A stretch of DNA of 64,000 nucleotides from Humulus lupulus (lineage: Eukaryota > Streptophyta > Magnoliopsida > Rosales > Cannabaceae). Positions 35,009 to 47,956 of the stretch are shown here, in pieces (position 1 is the stretch's first letter; each line of letters opens with the position of its first letter). Position numbers and translations under genes: made by a program. Below the pieces are notes generated by a model. The model was not told the origin of the DNA. It made no database searches and saw only the letters and a program-made list of their open reading frames with translations. The DNA lies in contig NC_084794.1 in assembly GCF_963169125.1 (NCBI RefSeq), positions 157,552,858 to 157,616,857 of the forward strand, written 5' to 3'.

Positions 35009-35873
35009 AGCATGTGGGTGAGGCTTTAATCCTTTGATCCTAACCGTTTCTAGCTTCCAAACCTTAACATACATACTCCCCAAACACCCCACAACTAGGT
35101 TAAGGCTGGATCCAGAGTTAATGATTGGAAAAACTCGAGAAAACAACAAAGAACTCAACTTTTACCTATAGTTCCTCTTGAGCTTGAAGACTTGTGTGCT
35201 TGAATTGTAATGGAGTTTTTCCTTAGAGAACTAATGGAAGTGTGGATGTTTAGAGAGAAGAGGAAGGTGTGTGGTTGCTGAACAGATTTTGATGAGAGTG
35301 AGGGAGAGTGTTTTCGATAGAGAGAGAAGGAGAAGAAGAGAAAAAGAGTGAAAATGAGGTATTTTTATGGATTTTTCTTTAAATACCTAGGTGCAAAAAA
35401 ATGACTTATTAAAACACCCTTTTACCATCCCTAATTGGCTGGTCACTTTTAATTGCCCTTAATTTTTTTTTTCTAATTTTCTCAATTAAATCAAAGGGGT
35501 AATACTATTTACTGCAAAGATAATTTTCACAAAATTTTACTGCCTCACCAAATTAATTAATTCTACAAAAGTAATAAGTTTCTTAATAAAATATCAAAAA
35601 GGGAAATTTAGTAAAATTGATACGTTTTCAAAATATTTAATCCGACTTGGTACGATAGTGGAAATGGATTGATGGAATACACAGGATGGCTGATTTTAAA
35701 TAACAATGCTTAGGGTTAGATATTTATGGGATCTTAGAATATTGCCTATAGGTTTAAATCGAGTAAGAACTTTCATACCATTACCACGTATTCTACAATG
35801 ACCTTAATGCCCAAAGTAATTAGGCAACTATTGTTGACTTGTCAAATTTGCCAATGGTCATATGCACAGTATA
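35009..35873 (-). other. LTR-like tract on the - strand (promoter, leader)
   Basis: Read on - it has an AT-rich upstream part, a TATA-like GGTATTTAAAG (about 35378-35388), a CT-rich leader (CTCTTTTTCTCTTCTTCTCC, 35320-35350) and a donor-like TATAG|GTAAAAG (35166). That is the anatomy of a plant LTR U3-R-U5. Neither terminus nor an internal region is seen. The right arm of the hairpin would be its U5. Confidence 0.5.
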
Positions 35874-36844
35874 TGACACCTTTTGAACGAAATAAATATA
35901 ATAAACGACAGAGTACAAATATCTTAAACAAACACACAAAAATTTTATAGTTGTTCAGCCCTGTTCTAATGAACAGTAATAACCTAATCCACTTAGCCTT
36001 TAGTATAGAATAACTCGATAGACAATTACACTGATGAACAAAAGTATTCACTCATTACTAATTTGCCCAAAGTTTCTCCCCCCAAATATCCCTCAGATCT
36101 CCTTCTATGAAACCCTGGGTCCTTTATTTATAGTACTCAAGGACTGTTACATGATCAGTAGTACTGGGATCGTGGTTTGGTAAACGATTATTAGGTAGTG
36201 GAGATACGTGTCCACCTCCTCATGATAATAAGATTGTGGGTCTGCTTGTTGTTTCTTTGGATCATGGTAGAAAATGCACGATTGAAACCTCTGGGAAAAT
36301 GCTAAGTCTAGATTGGTCTATGAGACTTAGGTGCTAGGCTCGATGACCCTTTAGTGCTTGGGTGCTAGGCCTGTTGATCTTAGTTTGAACAAGCGTGAGT
36401 TTTACCCATTTTTGAGAATGTAGGTCGACCACCCTATGGAGGATAGGTTGGGCCGACCGCCCTGAGGGGTTTCTGGGCATGCTTGGACCCACCACCCGTA
36501 AGAGTTAGGGCAAGGCCGACCACCCCTTGGGGTTAGGGTCAGGCTGAACACTCCTAGTGGTTAGGGCCAAGCCGACCGCGCCTACGGGGTTTTTGAACAT
36601 CTCAGGTCGACCACCCCTAGGGGTTTAGGTCAGGTTGACCACCCCTAGGGGCTAGGGCCAGGCCGACCCCCCCCCCCCCCCCCCCCATAGGGGTTTGAGG
36701 CCTGGTCAACTTCCTTATAGGTCCTGGACCTAACTTTTTTGCTTATCGAGCTTTTTCCAATACTTCATGGTTTTTCCCTAATTTGTGATGCCACGTACCA
36801 CTTTCTCATTCGCCACGTCATCCTTGGATTTTTGAGGGATAACA
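35874..36844 (-). repeat. Element E 3' LTR (~971 bp)
   Basis: The right end GGGATAACA abuts the polypurine tract exactly as in G. The left end is taken as TGACACC; the following GAACGAAATAAATATAATAAACGA resembles the start of G's LTR. A TATA box on - (CTATAAATAAAGG, about 36123-36135) supports the orientation. It contains the GGCCGACCACC minisatellite. Confidence 0.7.
36420..36686. repeat. ~28-bp GC-rich minisatellite and C20 run in element E LTR
   Basis: Diverged copies of CGACCACCCCTAGGGGTTAGGGCCAGGC are arranged head to tail, about 8-9 copies with one longer spacer, ending in a run of 20 C at 36667-36686. The core CCCCTAGGGG is a palindrome. The array lies upstream of the LTR TATA box in element sense. 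Confidence 0.8.
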
Positions 36845-36858
36845 TTTGCCCCCCAAGT
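36845..36858 (-). promoter_or_regulatory. Element E polypurine tract
   Basis: On - it reads ACTTGGGGGGCAAA directly before the LTR (TGTTATCC). Nearly identical to G's terminal tract. Confidence 0.8.
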
Positions 36859-37049
36859 TTATTGTAATGTGTTCAACATTACGGTTAACCTTATCTTGGC
36901 CCGAGAAACATATCGTACCAGTACTTTAATAGAAAAGTCCCTTGGGACATTACGTAGTACTTTTATCAACTATCAATAATTTGCTCAGCACGGATTTTTC
37001 AAGGATAATTGGTAATTCAAAAAAATAACTAGACTTTTCAAGAAAAAAT

Positions 37050-37325
37050 AATTTTATAAAAATCTAGTATATTTTTTAAGGAAATTTGAATTCCTAAAAA
37101 TATAATATATTTTCAAGGAGTTTGAAGTCTAAAAATACAAAATATTTTTCAAGGATATTAATTCTTAAAAATATAAGATATTTCTCAAGGAATTTGAATT
37201 CCTAAAAATACCATATATTTTTCAAGGAATTTGAAGTCCTAAACATACTAGATATTTTTCAAGAAATTTAAAATTTTAAGCATACCAGATATTTTTCAAG
37301 GAAATTTGAATTCCTAAAAATATAT
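37050..37325. repeat. ~40-bp AT-rich tandem repeat
   Basis: Six to seven diverged copies of a unit like ATTTTTCAAGGAATTTGAA followed by TTCCTAAAAATAC. The unit contains an inverted repeat around GGAATTTGAATTCC. It lies between the LTR and the presumed start of the antisense transcript. Confidence 0.8.
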
Positions 37326-37344
37326 GGTTAGCTTGAGTGGTTGT

Positions 37345-40222
37345 AAATAGGGCCTCACTTCTCACTTCCTTGCTCCGTGCGCCTCACCCATAGAAGTCTC
37401 GAAGCCTGATTTTCTCCAATTCTTCATCAAACTCAGATCTTTATTTGGGTAACTACTTTCTCCTAATCCTGACATCTTTTAATTTAAATGTGCTTAGATT
37501 TAGAAGAAATACTTTGAATCTTTGAGGAATTTTTCTAAATCTTCTTGTTTTGTTTTATTTTGATCCAAAATAATTGACTTGTTTGAATCAAGTATACTAT
37601 TTCCCTAGAATTTCCTTAGCCTGGACGATTTCTAGGGTTACAAAACCTAGCACATGCGATTTCAGGTTTGTGAAACCCTAGGATATGAGATTTACAGGGA
37701 TGTAAAACCCTAGGCCAACCACCTCTTTGAGATCCATTAGCTTGGCGATTTCTAGGATTCCATACCCTAGCATGGGAAATTTCCAGGGATGTCCATTCCC
37801 TCATGAGTCGGCCACCTCTTTTGTTTCCATCATGGGCCGAGTACCTCTAGGAATTCCCTTGCATTTCACTTGCCTTATGTGATTTCCAGGGATGTCCATT
37901 CCCTCATGGGACAAGCAGTGTTTACGTCATGGGCCAACCACCACACCCTTGGGTGACTTCTAGGGATCCAGGGTGGTCGGCCCAAGCATAAGCCAACCAC
38001 CTGGGACCCTAAAATTGTTTTCTCTTCTCTTACTGATCTCTTTGGGGTCTTCCTTATACTGTACAATTTATTGGAGACTTGAACTTTTGTGCTCTGGTAT
38101 TTTTCTGAGGTTTGCATCCCTGGGGTGGTAGGCCGACCACCTATGCCCCTTCTTCCATGTTTTGTAATCTTAGGGATTGAGGGTGGTCGGCCCAGGCTTA
38201 GTTTCACTAGGCCGACCCCCTTTTAAGACTTCGATAAATTTTTCCAAATCTAGGGGAGTTCTATGGTGGACGGCTTGAGATTAGTCTCACTAGGTCGACC
38301 CCCTATATAGACTTTTTCCACTGATTTCTTCATTTTTTCTCCTTAGTTCATAGATATGCTATTCGCTTCATTATTTTCGCTTACTAACTTTATTCTTTAT
38401 TTTTCCTTTGTTGTAGATGTCCAGCTCCTCTTTGTAAGACAGGTTTGTAAGCAAGCATACTCCCTAGGAGTTCTTGGAAAGGGTGAAAAGGATTCTCCTT
38501 CACTCCTCTTTATATTTGTTCAGCGAGGAAGACTTCTTGAAAAGGTATAGCCCAATGGCGAGAGTAAAACAGACAACTCATCAATCTTCCAGGCACATCA
38601 CTCAGGGCTCTTCTCCTGGCTCTTCTTAGATCTCTTCTCAACATAGTACGTCCTGCGACTCTCAAGGTACATCTCAACAAAGTCATTCTAATCAGCGAGA
38701 CATGTCAGGTCAACAAGACTCATTGCAAGAGTCCTTGCACCGGGATACTAGTTGGGTTCCCCACCACTCTTCCTCTCAGCGAGAACATACCGAGGGCTCT
38801 CGTCTCCATGATACTCAACCTTAGGAGCGTTCTATTCATAGGTTTCAGCCTAAGGTCATTCTCCCTCCTTCCAAGAGTAAGAGAGTCTCTCCAGCTACGC
38901 ACCATAAGAAGAGATGACAAAAAGAGTTTCATTCATCAGATTCTGGGGCCACCTTGGCCAGTGAGATCATATGAAAACCGGTTGAGAAGCCTCACCCTAC
39001 TATCTACAAGGTTGTGTGTTTCAAGGAGGTTGCTTTTGACATGATTGAAGAGAAGTTAAAGAACTTAAGGAAGACCTTTAACCTCTATAGCGTGTCTATT
39101 TACTATCCCTGGTCCAAATGACAGAGCTGAGGACCCCCCTTTGGGTATGTGCACTTGGACATGTTCTGCCATCAAGTCTAGCGCCCTACTTCCTCTTCAT
39201 TCGTACTTCCATAGTGTTCTAGATTATCTTGGTATTAGTCCTTCTCAACTGGCTTCTAATGCGATCTTGGTCTTATCTGTGTGGTAAATTATCTATCAGT
39301 GCAAAAAAATTGGCTGCTCCAGTGCCTCACGAGATCCACTACATATTTGACTTGAAGACGAACCCTTCTCAACGCAACTCGGGGTATTTCCACTTCCACC
39401 ATTATATGAGCAAGGGTACCAACACCTTCTTGGAAGAGATCTCTGGAAATAGCAAAGTGTTTAGATATGCCAACAACTATTTCTTCACTAAGGAAGCAGA
39501 GGCCAACTACTCCAAGTTTAAGCACGTTGGGCTTTTTATAGACCGCTCCCAACCCAGGCTATGATAGTTAGGGCTAAGGCATTGATTGCCATTACCCCGA
39601 GGAAAAAAATTTCTAGACCCTCGTTAATTCAGAGAACCTTAGGAAGGTTGGGTTGTTTCCTCCTACTATAGCCGATGTTCCGGATGACGATGGTCCCAAG
39701 CCCGTGAACGCCATAGACTCCCCGGGGCCCATTTATGTCGAGGTGGAACCCTCTTGTCCTATGCTAGGTGGACAGGAGGGTGATGAGGTGGGTGCATCTA
39801 TCGCGTACTCATCGCTTGCTTCAAACGACTTTGATGAGACTACATTCGAGCCCAAATCTCATTCAGAAGGTTCAACTCTTTATCGCTTTAATTTTATGAT
39901 TAATCTGTGCTTAATATCCTTCTAACATTTGATCTTTCTTGCAGGTCCAAACATGTTCGGTTTTATTCATACCCAGCAGAGGTTGACTCCCACCGAGGCC
40001 AGTCCTTTTAATCGAGCATCAAAAAGGGCCAGGGTTGAGGCTGAGAAGATAATGGAGGTTCCTCCTGAGGTGCCTCCTCTGACTTCTTTGCCGTCTAATC
40101 CTGTCGCAGAGGTAGATCCATCTTTTTCTACACTTGTCCTTGCATCTTTACTAATGTGGGTACCTACTATTCTATGCTTGCTCCCTTATTTGAGCCACAC
40201 TAGTCTGCTATACGGAACTTAG
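37345..40222 (+). pseudogene. Element E antisense gene (homologue of G's antisense gene, decayed)
   Basis: LPLHSYFHSVLDYLGISPSQL (39193-39255) aligns with LPLRSYFANFCVKAGIAPFQL of G, and the following frames carry the downstream part of the domain. An upstream Ser/Gln-rich segment begins at ATG 38555 (MARVKQTTHQSS), with stops. Acceptor-like TTGTTGTAG (about 38416) and TTTCTTGCAG (39944) indicate introns. The last exon-like piece (GPNMFGFIHTQQRLTPTEASP...) reaches about 40150, where G has its Gln/Pro-rich region; the coiled-coil end is cut off by element F. A leader with GGCCGACCACC motifs precedes it (37700-38310). Broken by stops, frameshifts and the insertion. Confidence 0.65.
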
Positions 40223-40569
40223 GTGCCCTCATTGTAATGCCCTACTACCTAGGGACCATTACGTTGTCCATTTTAAACAGCGCTAACTCGCTAACCGAGC
40301 CATTTGGTCATGATCATGTAACTAAATGTGATCAACAATTTAGGGTTAAAATTTTTAGTTAAAGATATAACGTTTCACTAAAACATTTATGGTATACATT
40401 AGGATCCCAAAATATATATTGAAGGATAATTACAATAAAAGATTTAAAACCAGCTGACCTAAGCGACAAAATAGGATTTAACCCCAGTTCCTCTCGAGCA
40501 GCCGCATATGTACACATCGTCACCTAAGCTCTCTGACTCAAGGATGGTCCAGCTTTCTTCTGCCTTTAC

Positions 40570-41688
40570 CTGCACCACATAGCACCATGAGCCGAAGCTC
40601 AGTAAGAAAACTTAAATATGCTCATAAACAGGTAATAACATGTCACTAACTCATAATAGGCATGCCAAGCAGTAATGACCCTACTTATGCATGCAAGTAG
40701 GTACAAATAAATATTTGTAGAGTCATGCGCTCTGAGTAGATGACAAATAAGTCTCTCGCTCAGAGGTAGATGACTAATAAGTCTCACGCTCTGAGTTAGA
40801 TGACTAATAAGTCTCTTTGAGGTAGACGACTAATAAGTCACTCTCAGGTAGACGACTAATAAGTCTCTCTCTAAATAGACGACTAATAAGTCATACTCTG
40901 TGTAGATAACTAATAAGTTTATCTTTATGTAGATGAATGATAAGTCTATCTCTGAGTAGATGTCTAATAAGTCTATCTCTGTGTAGATGACTGATAAATC
41001 TATCTATGTATAGATGACTAATAAGTCTATCTCTGTTTGGATGACTGATAAGTCCATCTCTGTATAGATATCAGATAAGTCTATCTCTGAGGCTCCACGC
41101 CTTCCTAGCCATGTTACATTTCGGTCACCTAATCTTATAGCCCTGGCTCTAAATATCTAGCCTTTAGACTAGACAAGCGCTTTTATTTTCATCGAACTTA
41201 GGGTCGGTCAAGCATTTCATGCTTAAGTCGATTACATCTAATCTTTTCGGCTTGCGTTAAACAATCTAATACCGTTCTTGACTCAAAAGCCAATACCATA
41301 CTACCAGTGCCCAGTACTACTGCCGAACTTGACTAATAAGTCACAGCTTCACAATCAATACTAACACCATTGTCGTTGCTGACTAATAAATTAGTATCAT
41401 ACACGGATAAGAAAAGTTGCTATGCATTTACTATGCAATCAATGTCCATATATAGAGCACTCAACCTGCCTCATCAACAATTACCAGCATAATTATAACC
41501 ATGCACATTCAAACATCCATATATAAGGCATTCAGCATGCTTAATCGATAATCACACACATAATCATAATCATGCACATTTACAGAGACTCAAGCTCTAA
41601 TCAATCTCATATTTAGCATTCATGCCATGCTTTAATCACATGTATCTTATGCATCACATGCATCACAAATTGGGTGCAATTTTCTTAC
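40570..41688 (-). other. Intron-like segment in element F LTR U5
   Basis: On - the donor is AAAG|GTAAGAAAATTGCACCC (41688) and the acceptor GTGGTGCAG (40570), followed by GTAAAGGCAG. It encloses the minisatellite. Matches D1 and D2 at both borders. Confidence 0.4.
40735..41095. repeat. ~27-bp minisatellite in element F 3' LTR
   Basis: About 13 diverged copies of GTAGATGACTAATAAGTCTATCTCT with TAATAAGT or TGATAAGT as constant core. The same array is in the other LTR copy (61815-62140). Confidence 0.9.
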
Positions 41689-42903
41689 CTTTACCCCAAG
41701 CACAGGTTACCAATAAATGAGCCACAAGCACGATCCTGTTTCCAAGTCCCTAGTGATAACCTAGTCACAAACATAATATAAGACCCCATCAAAATGAGTA
41801 AAATACTACTTCAAGACCCAACCCAAGCCTTCGGGACATCGAATCTTACTCAACTGGGTAGTAGGATCGATCCCAGGCCATTGGAGTTAAGTTCCTATGG
41901 CTAAGAACCATATATGGGCAAAGCTGCCCTTAAGCGCCGCAGCACCCAAACCCTGAGCCGCAGCCCACCTCTAGACAGAAGCCAGACTTCCTCTCTACTC
42001 TGCACCTTGAGCCGCAGTGCACCAACCTTGCGCTACATCCCAACCTGCACATCAGCCAATCTAATCCTCTTCATCAAGCCTGGGCTACGGCCTAACCACG
42101 AACCAGCGAAAATCCTTCGTTTTCTTCATTTAAAAACTTTCCAAAAACCTATCCAAACATCTCCAGCTCCGAAAATCAAAGTTCCTAAACATCCTAATTA
42201 AAGAAAACCATTAAAATCCAAGCTTCAAATCATCCAAAAACTCATCAAAACATAAAATCCAATTCAAGCTTAAAAACTTGAAAACTTAAAACTTGGATTA
42301 CGTCTGATTAAGTCGCTTCCCAACTAAATCCTCCGGGTAAAAAGATTCTAATCTTCCCTAGAATGGCTATGCCTCGATCCTTGCCTGAATCCGAGTCCTA
42401 AAACTCAAGTTTCCTTCAAAAATGTGAACGATGTCAAAAAGGGAATAGGAGAGAGAGAACGTACTGAACGTTCTTTTTATGTTTCTGACATGTTACTTCA
42501 AGCTTAAGTAACCTCAAGCAAATCCTAATGAAGCAATGTGCTAAATATCCAATATACTCCTTACCTTACTTTGAGTCAAGTATGGATCTTGTTGTGACTT
42601 TCCCGCTAGCTTGCTCCCAAGGATCGTCTTGTGCTGTGTAACCCAAGCATAACCAAATAATAATGAAGCACCATATATATGCCAAATATACCCAAAATGG
42701 GCAAAAATATGAAACTTTCCCAATTAATAAGAAATGGGCTCACATGCATATTTAATACACCTAAACATGAATATCAAGTCACATTATAATATTGTTCACA
42801 TATTCACATAATAATGCACACAAATATCAATTAATCCCATAATTTGTCATCGTGCCCCCCTAATCAAGGACCTAAGCCTTATTATGAAATTTGGGTCGTT
42901 ACA

Positions 42904-42917
42904 ACTATCCCCTCCTT
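42904..42917 (-). promoter_or_regulatory. Element F polypurine tract
   Basis: On - it reads AAGGAGGGGATAGT directly before TGTAACGACC, preceded by the AAATTTCGAGGACTAAATTT block typical of this lineage. Confidence 0.8.
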
Positions 42918-42919
42918 AA

Positions 42920-45300
42920 AGAAATTTAGTCCTCGAAATTTATTCGAATAGCCCAGAATATAAATTCTGCATATCTGATTCTCGTTTCAAGGTTGTTCCC
43001 TTGACCTTGACCTCACTATTTTTGTATATGTATATTATGGTATAGCTTAACCAAAGGTATAGCTTTGTTTATCCAAACTCTGTTCTTTCTGTCTCATATC
43101 TGGACTAGCTATTCCTCACAGGATTACTCAGCCTCTAATTCTAGATTCTCATAACTCAACACATGAGTCTCATCTACACATGTCTCCTTGACATGAACAA
43201 TATGAAATACACTGTATATGGCCAACAGTGCGAAAACTATGGTCAACCCAAAGGAAACTTGATTGATCCTATTAAGGATTTCAAACAGTCCTTACTAATC
43301 TAGAGCTCAACTTGCCCTTATTTCCTCACCCCTTTCCATGGTGACATCTAAAGAAGATACAATCTTCCACCTGGAACTCCATATTCCTGCATTTCAAATC
43401 ATTATAACTTTTCCATTTACTATGAGAAGTGAGCATCCAAGCTCTAACCTTTTCAATAACTTCAATGGTCCTTTAAACCACCCCAGGATCCAAATATAAC
43501 ATCTCACCCATCTCATCCAAATGAATGGGCGACAAATATTCTCTACCATATAACATCTCATAAGGTGCCCCTCCAATAACTAGGTAACTCTCTCTCTGAT
43601 TTACCATCAGTTTGAGGATAATAAACTATAGTAAACTTCAACCGTATACCCATCGCCTTCTGCAACCTTTCCAAAAACTTGGAAGTAATAACAGAGTCCT
43701 CATCTGATAAGATAGACCTCGAATTCCATGAAGGCGTACTACCTCTCTCATATAGAGATCTACATATTGATCAATTGTGTTACTTGTCCTTACTGATAAA
43801 AAGTGAACTGGCTTTTAATACTGGTCCATAATGACCCAAAAAAAATCATGCCGACCCACTATCTTGGGCAGCCCCACTATGAAATCCCTTGCGATGTGTC
43901 CTTACTTCCACTATGGAACACACAAAGGATGTAATGGCCTTACTTGTTCCTAATACTCTATCTTGACCTACTAACAGGTTAAGAACTTTGCCACGTATTT
44001 TGTTACGTCCCTCTCCATCCCAGGCCACCAATATAAAGCTTTTAAATCCTAATATATCTTCATGATGCCTGGATGAAGAGAACAAGGGGTAATATGAGAT
44101 TCATCCAGATTCCCCTCATTTAATCCCAGTGTCCATCAGATCCCATGTCCGATCCCTATATCACAATAAACTTATACCTGATACTGCATAATCCTTAGCT
44201 AATCCAGCTAAGACATTCCCCTCAATTTTCCCATCTGTTGTTCACTTAAATGTTTTCCTTTAATCCCCTTTGAAATTGTAAACTCAAATGTAATGTTAGC
44301 CACCTCGTCCACTAGTAACTCTGCTCTAGTTCTGGTCATACCCTTCAACTAACATGTTGCTTGGGCAATCTCCTTTTCTTGAAAATGAGGTGTTATAAAA
44401 CCTACAAACTGGTTCTGATCTGTAAGAAGACTCAGAACTCTTCCCCAAAGCACATGTAATATCCTGCCTGTCCAAGAAAACTCTTGCGTTCTTAGGCATT
44501 CCTTGACCTTGGCAAATCTCCAACTGAGAGTATACTACAACATCGTCAATCAAGATGATCAAAAAATACAATTCAAATAATCTTTAAATACCTTGTTCAT
44601 CTAATCCTTCAAAACAACTCAGCATTAATCAAATCCTCCAAAACATAACTCAGCTCTCCAAGTACCCATAACTAATATAGAAGGCAACCTTCTATCCATC
44701 CTTCTCCCTAATCTTTAGCTGATAATAATTAGATTGAAGATCCACTTTAGAGAATACCATCTTACTCGATAACTGAGCCTTTAGTTCTTACAATTCTACT
44801 GAAACCGTTCAATACAATGCCCTAGACCTAGTTCCGTCGCTGGCACCAATCCAATTACCATTTTATCTCTTTGTGTAAACGACTCTTTGTGTAAATGATA
44901 ATCCTGACAAATCCCCTAGAGACACATCCAGAAACTCACAAACTAAGTGTCCTGATCCCACTGGCACAACCTAAGTGGTATTAATCACACTAGCCAGGAG
45001 TTTTATGCATCCTCCTGCAATAGATCTCTAGATCTAAATACAGATGTCATATGCACAGTGCTAACTATTACAAAAGTTTCTCGCCCTCAAGCCCAAGAGT
45101 TACTATCCTATCCTTGCACTCTATCATTGCCCCACACTTGGCTAACCAATCCATATCCAGGATCATATCGAAGTCAGTCATAACCAACCCTATCAAACCA
45201 ACTGATGAGTCATTTCCACTACAATCCAACTCATCTCTTAAAATTACCAATGGAGTATCATATTATTATCACAATATAACCATATAATCTGCATATCAAG
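42920..45300 (-). pseudogene. Element F pol (protease end, RT, integrase, chromodomain remnants)
   Basis: On -: protease end DFDMILDMDWLAKCGAMIEC (about 45174-45115). RT pieces FSKVDLQSNYYQLKI (about 44755-44710) and the active site LIILIDDVVVYSQ (44562-44525), with the start of RT deleted. Integrase zinc-region remnant (LYWWPGMERDV, about 44040-44005), core and PQTDGKSE. C-terminal part GAPYEMLYGREYLSPIHLDEMGEM (about 43570-43500). No convincing RNase H remains, so a deletion lies near 44500. Dozens of stops. Non-functional. Confidence 0.75.
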
Positions 45301-46880
45301 TCTAGGCCTCTCTAGATGCTACAAGAAAAGAATAACATGGCACCAAAGCCAGTCAGCGCAATACAAAAATCAAAACTAGAAAGCTGTCCTGCCAATATTG
45401 AGGAACCAGCCTTAGTCTCAGTCTCAGTCTCAGTCTTCGACTCTAACTAGATCAGAGCGAACACTCGAGCTGGAGTCAAGCTATCCACCCACTTTGTCTC
45501 ATCGTTCCTTCACCTTGGTCAATCCCTCTTGAGATGCCCAACCATTCCACAAAAGAAACATGCCTTTTCTCGACATCCTTCCAAATGACGCCTCTTCAAT
45601 TGAGTGCATTCTGGGTAGACTATCCAATCCTTGCTCGATCAAATAAATGAAGGTATTACTGTCTGAGCTCCGCGCTCTCTGACACTCTCCTTCTCAATCT
45701 CATTTCCTGTGCTCTCCACCACAAAAGCCTTCCCTACCACCTGAGCATAGGTAGATATTTCATGCAATGGGGCAAGTCTAACGCCCTGAGCTACTCCGAG
45801 ATTCAATCCCTTGATAAACCTTTTCTTCTTAGCTACATCCATGGGTACCATATCAAAAGCAAACTTGGCCAACCCATCGAATCTGTTAACATACCCTATT
45901 ACTGTTGCATTTACCTGAAAGAGGTTCAGAAACTCATTCATCTTAGCAATCTTGATTGCATCATAGTAATATCTTTAATTAAACAACTGCCTTAATTCTT
46001 TCAAGTCCATCACATTTTTATCTCGTGTCTGGGATACCACTTCCCACCACGTCAGGGCATCATCCTGCAATACAAATATAGCACAGATTACCATATCGTG
46101 ACCTACAAGCCCCATACTGTCGAGCATGGAACTGATCATGGCCATCCATTGCTTAGCTATAAATGGATCTAGGCCTCCCTCAAAAACTAGAGGGTGATAC
46201 TCCTAGAATTTTCCACAAAGAAATCCCCATGTTTTTTCAACCCTAGGCTGAGCCAATATTGGTGCCAATCCTGGCATAACAAAGGAAGAGGTGTTCCCTG
46301 ACAGAACCTGCTGTTGTTTCAAACACCTAATCACACATCAATAAACACCTGCTAAAATTTCTGAAGGGTAGGTGAAGAACTCACACCATGGTTGTAATTC
46401 CCAGCCTTGGTGTAACCACCACCAAGTCTCATTAATTGCCTTGGATACATAACCTCAGATTGAATCTGCAGTCAATAACTTGACCCATTAAACATGATGA
46501 GCATTATCAAAAGCCTTCCCCACGGGAAAAATCTTATCACACTACATTCACAAACCACTGCAGTGCTAAAAATATGCCCATAACATTTGTTCATCAATTT
46601 ATAACCCCTGCTCTTCCAACATACACACCATGCTTCCAACTCCAGCATGCAAATAACACATTTATATATTCACTGAGCAGATAATCATATAATCATATAA
46701 ATAATCAAGAGCCAGGCTCTATCAGAATCCCATGCTCCCTAATAAAATATTCACGTAAATCATTTACATTCTATTTAAGCAGTTAAGCACATAACCACAT
46801 AAATAGTTGCCATACCCTAAGTGAAGCTTGTCTTTAGTGACAAATGTACATGCCCAACTTGTCTACAAGAACTCTTAACC
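45301..46880 (-). pseudogene. Element F gag (decayed)
   Basis: On -: MNEFLNLFQVNATVIGYVNRFDGLAKFAFDMVP (45941 down) corresponds to the gag of element A (FTNLKQGNLTVAEYARQFDRLAKFTAELVP). The knuckle CFFCGMVGHLKRD (about 45560-45520) lacks the final Cys because of a TGA. The upstream part is present as scattered remnants to about 46400. Confidence 0.75.
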
Positions 46881-46883
46881 TTG

Positions 46884-46903
46884 GCTCCCTCTGAGACCAA
46901 GTT
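46884..46903 (-). promoter_or_regulatory. Primer-binding site of element F
   Basis: On - the bases after the LTR read AACTTGGTCTCAGAGGGAGC. TTGGTCTCAGAG differs at one base from the complement of the initiator-Met tRNA 3' end (TGGTATCAGAG), the usual primer of this lineage. Confidence 0.6.
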
Positions 46904-47067
46904 TGTAATGCCCTACTACCTAGGGACTGTTACGTTGTGCATTTTAACAATACTAAACATGCTAACCGAGCCATTTGGCCATAATCGAGTAACTAAATGT
47001 GATTAACAGTTTATGGTTAGAATATTTGGTTAAAGATATAACGTTTCACTAAAACGTTTACTATATA
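46904..47067 (-). repeat. Element F 5' LTR, part 1 (left of insertion G)
   Basis: TGTAATGCCCTACTACCTAGGG... aligns with 40233-40396 of the other LTR and stops at ...TTTACTATATA, where element G begins. Confidence 0.9.
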
Positions 47068-47956
47068 TGTTTACCGAGTTTTTCGGAAACGAATACAAAC
47101 AGAATAATAAAAAGATAAGAACTGTAGAAGTGCTGAAATGTAACTAAACAAACAGTGTTTTTACGTGGTTCAGGTGTTAACAAGCCCTAGTCCACGAGTC
47201 GATGTTATTATACTTGGAAAGGACTACAGTAAGATGGCTGGTGTACAAGAACTTCACACACTCATAGTGTTTCTCTCGGGTTCTCTTGAAGAAGATGAAG
47301 CTAGAGAGATTTTTGTAGAGTTTTTGCTATGTGATCTGTTGGCCGTCCCCCTTCTTGTAAAATGAAGGGGTCTTTATAGCTAGGGTTTTGGATTAGGGTT
47401 TTTCTCTACGTACATGAGTCTTAATTACTCCAGCCATAAATAGGGGATACAATTACTGTAGTAGCATGGCTACAAAACTCTATGTGGGTATATTTACGTG
47501 AAAGTATGGGGAACACACAAAGTCAGCCGTCTTTTCCAAGTTGTCAGCGGAACAGTAGGCGAAAAGGTACCCTTAGGCGTGCTGAGATGTGTGCGGCTTT
47601 GACCTGTCGGGCGTGTCAGGCGGGATCCTGTGTCAGGTGGATATCATTCCAAATATGCCTCCTCCATGACTCGACCGCTTGGTTTAGTTCCGTGCGAGGC
47701 ACGGAGCTGTTTCCCCGAAGACCACTTGAAGAGCTTCTCCTGGAAGGAGCTTCCCTGAAGGATACCCCTTCGGGAGTCCGAGAGGGTCGACGAGCCTCCG
47801 TGTCATGTTTGCTTGAAAGAGTAACCCGGACACTAAACGTGAGAGGCGAAGCCTTTCTGTCCATCCGCGAGCTCTGGTCACCTACCGTGAAAGACATTGG
47901 TAATTCTGCTTCCCCGAGGACATCAATCTAAACGCTATCCGGAAATCTGGATAACA
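47068..47956 (-). repeat. Element G 3' LTR (889 bp)
   Basis: Begins TGTTTACCGAG and ends CTGGATAACA on +. LTR TATA box on -: TATAAAGA (47371-47378). Paired with 60560-61448. Confidence 0.95.

Larger units (their letters stand above)
35874..40232 (-). mobile_element. Element E: Tat/Retand-like element, 3' end (LTR, PPT, antisense gene)
   Basis: The 3' LTR (35874-36844) is followed by a polypurine tract on - and a decayed gene on + that aligns with G's antisense gene. This is the same order as G's 3' end (LTR 47068-47956, PPT, gene). E is interrupted at 40232 by element F; its pol, gag and 5' LTR would lie beyond the window. Confidence 0.75.
40233..42903 (-). repeat. Element F 3' LTR (2671 bp)
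   Basis: Ends are TGTAATGCCC (left) and GGGTCGTTACA (right); on - it starts TGTAACGACCCAAATTTC, close to D1. It contains a ~27-bp minisatellite (40735-41095), GCCGCAGC motifs (41935-42090), the U5 block (AGCCGAAGCTCAGTAAGAAAAC on +, about 40590-40611) and the intron-like segment 40570-41688. Confidence 0.92.

Noticed and set aside
40735..41095. CRISPR-like array of short repeats
   Set aside because: Head-to-tail minisatellite without distinct spacers, in a plant LTR.
47482..47931. 149-codon frame on + within G's LTR (also seen in part in the other LTR)
   Set aside because: Lies across LTR promoter sequence, is shortened by changes in the other copy, and has no recognisable domain.
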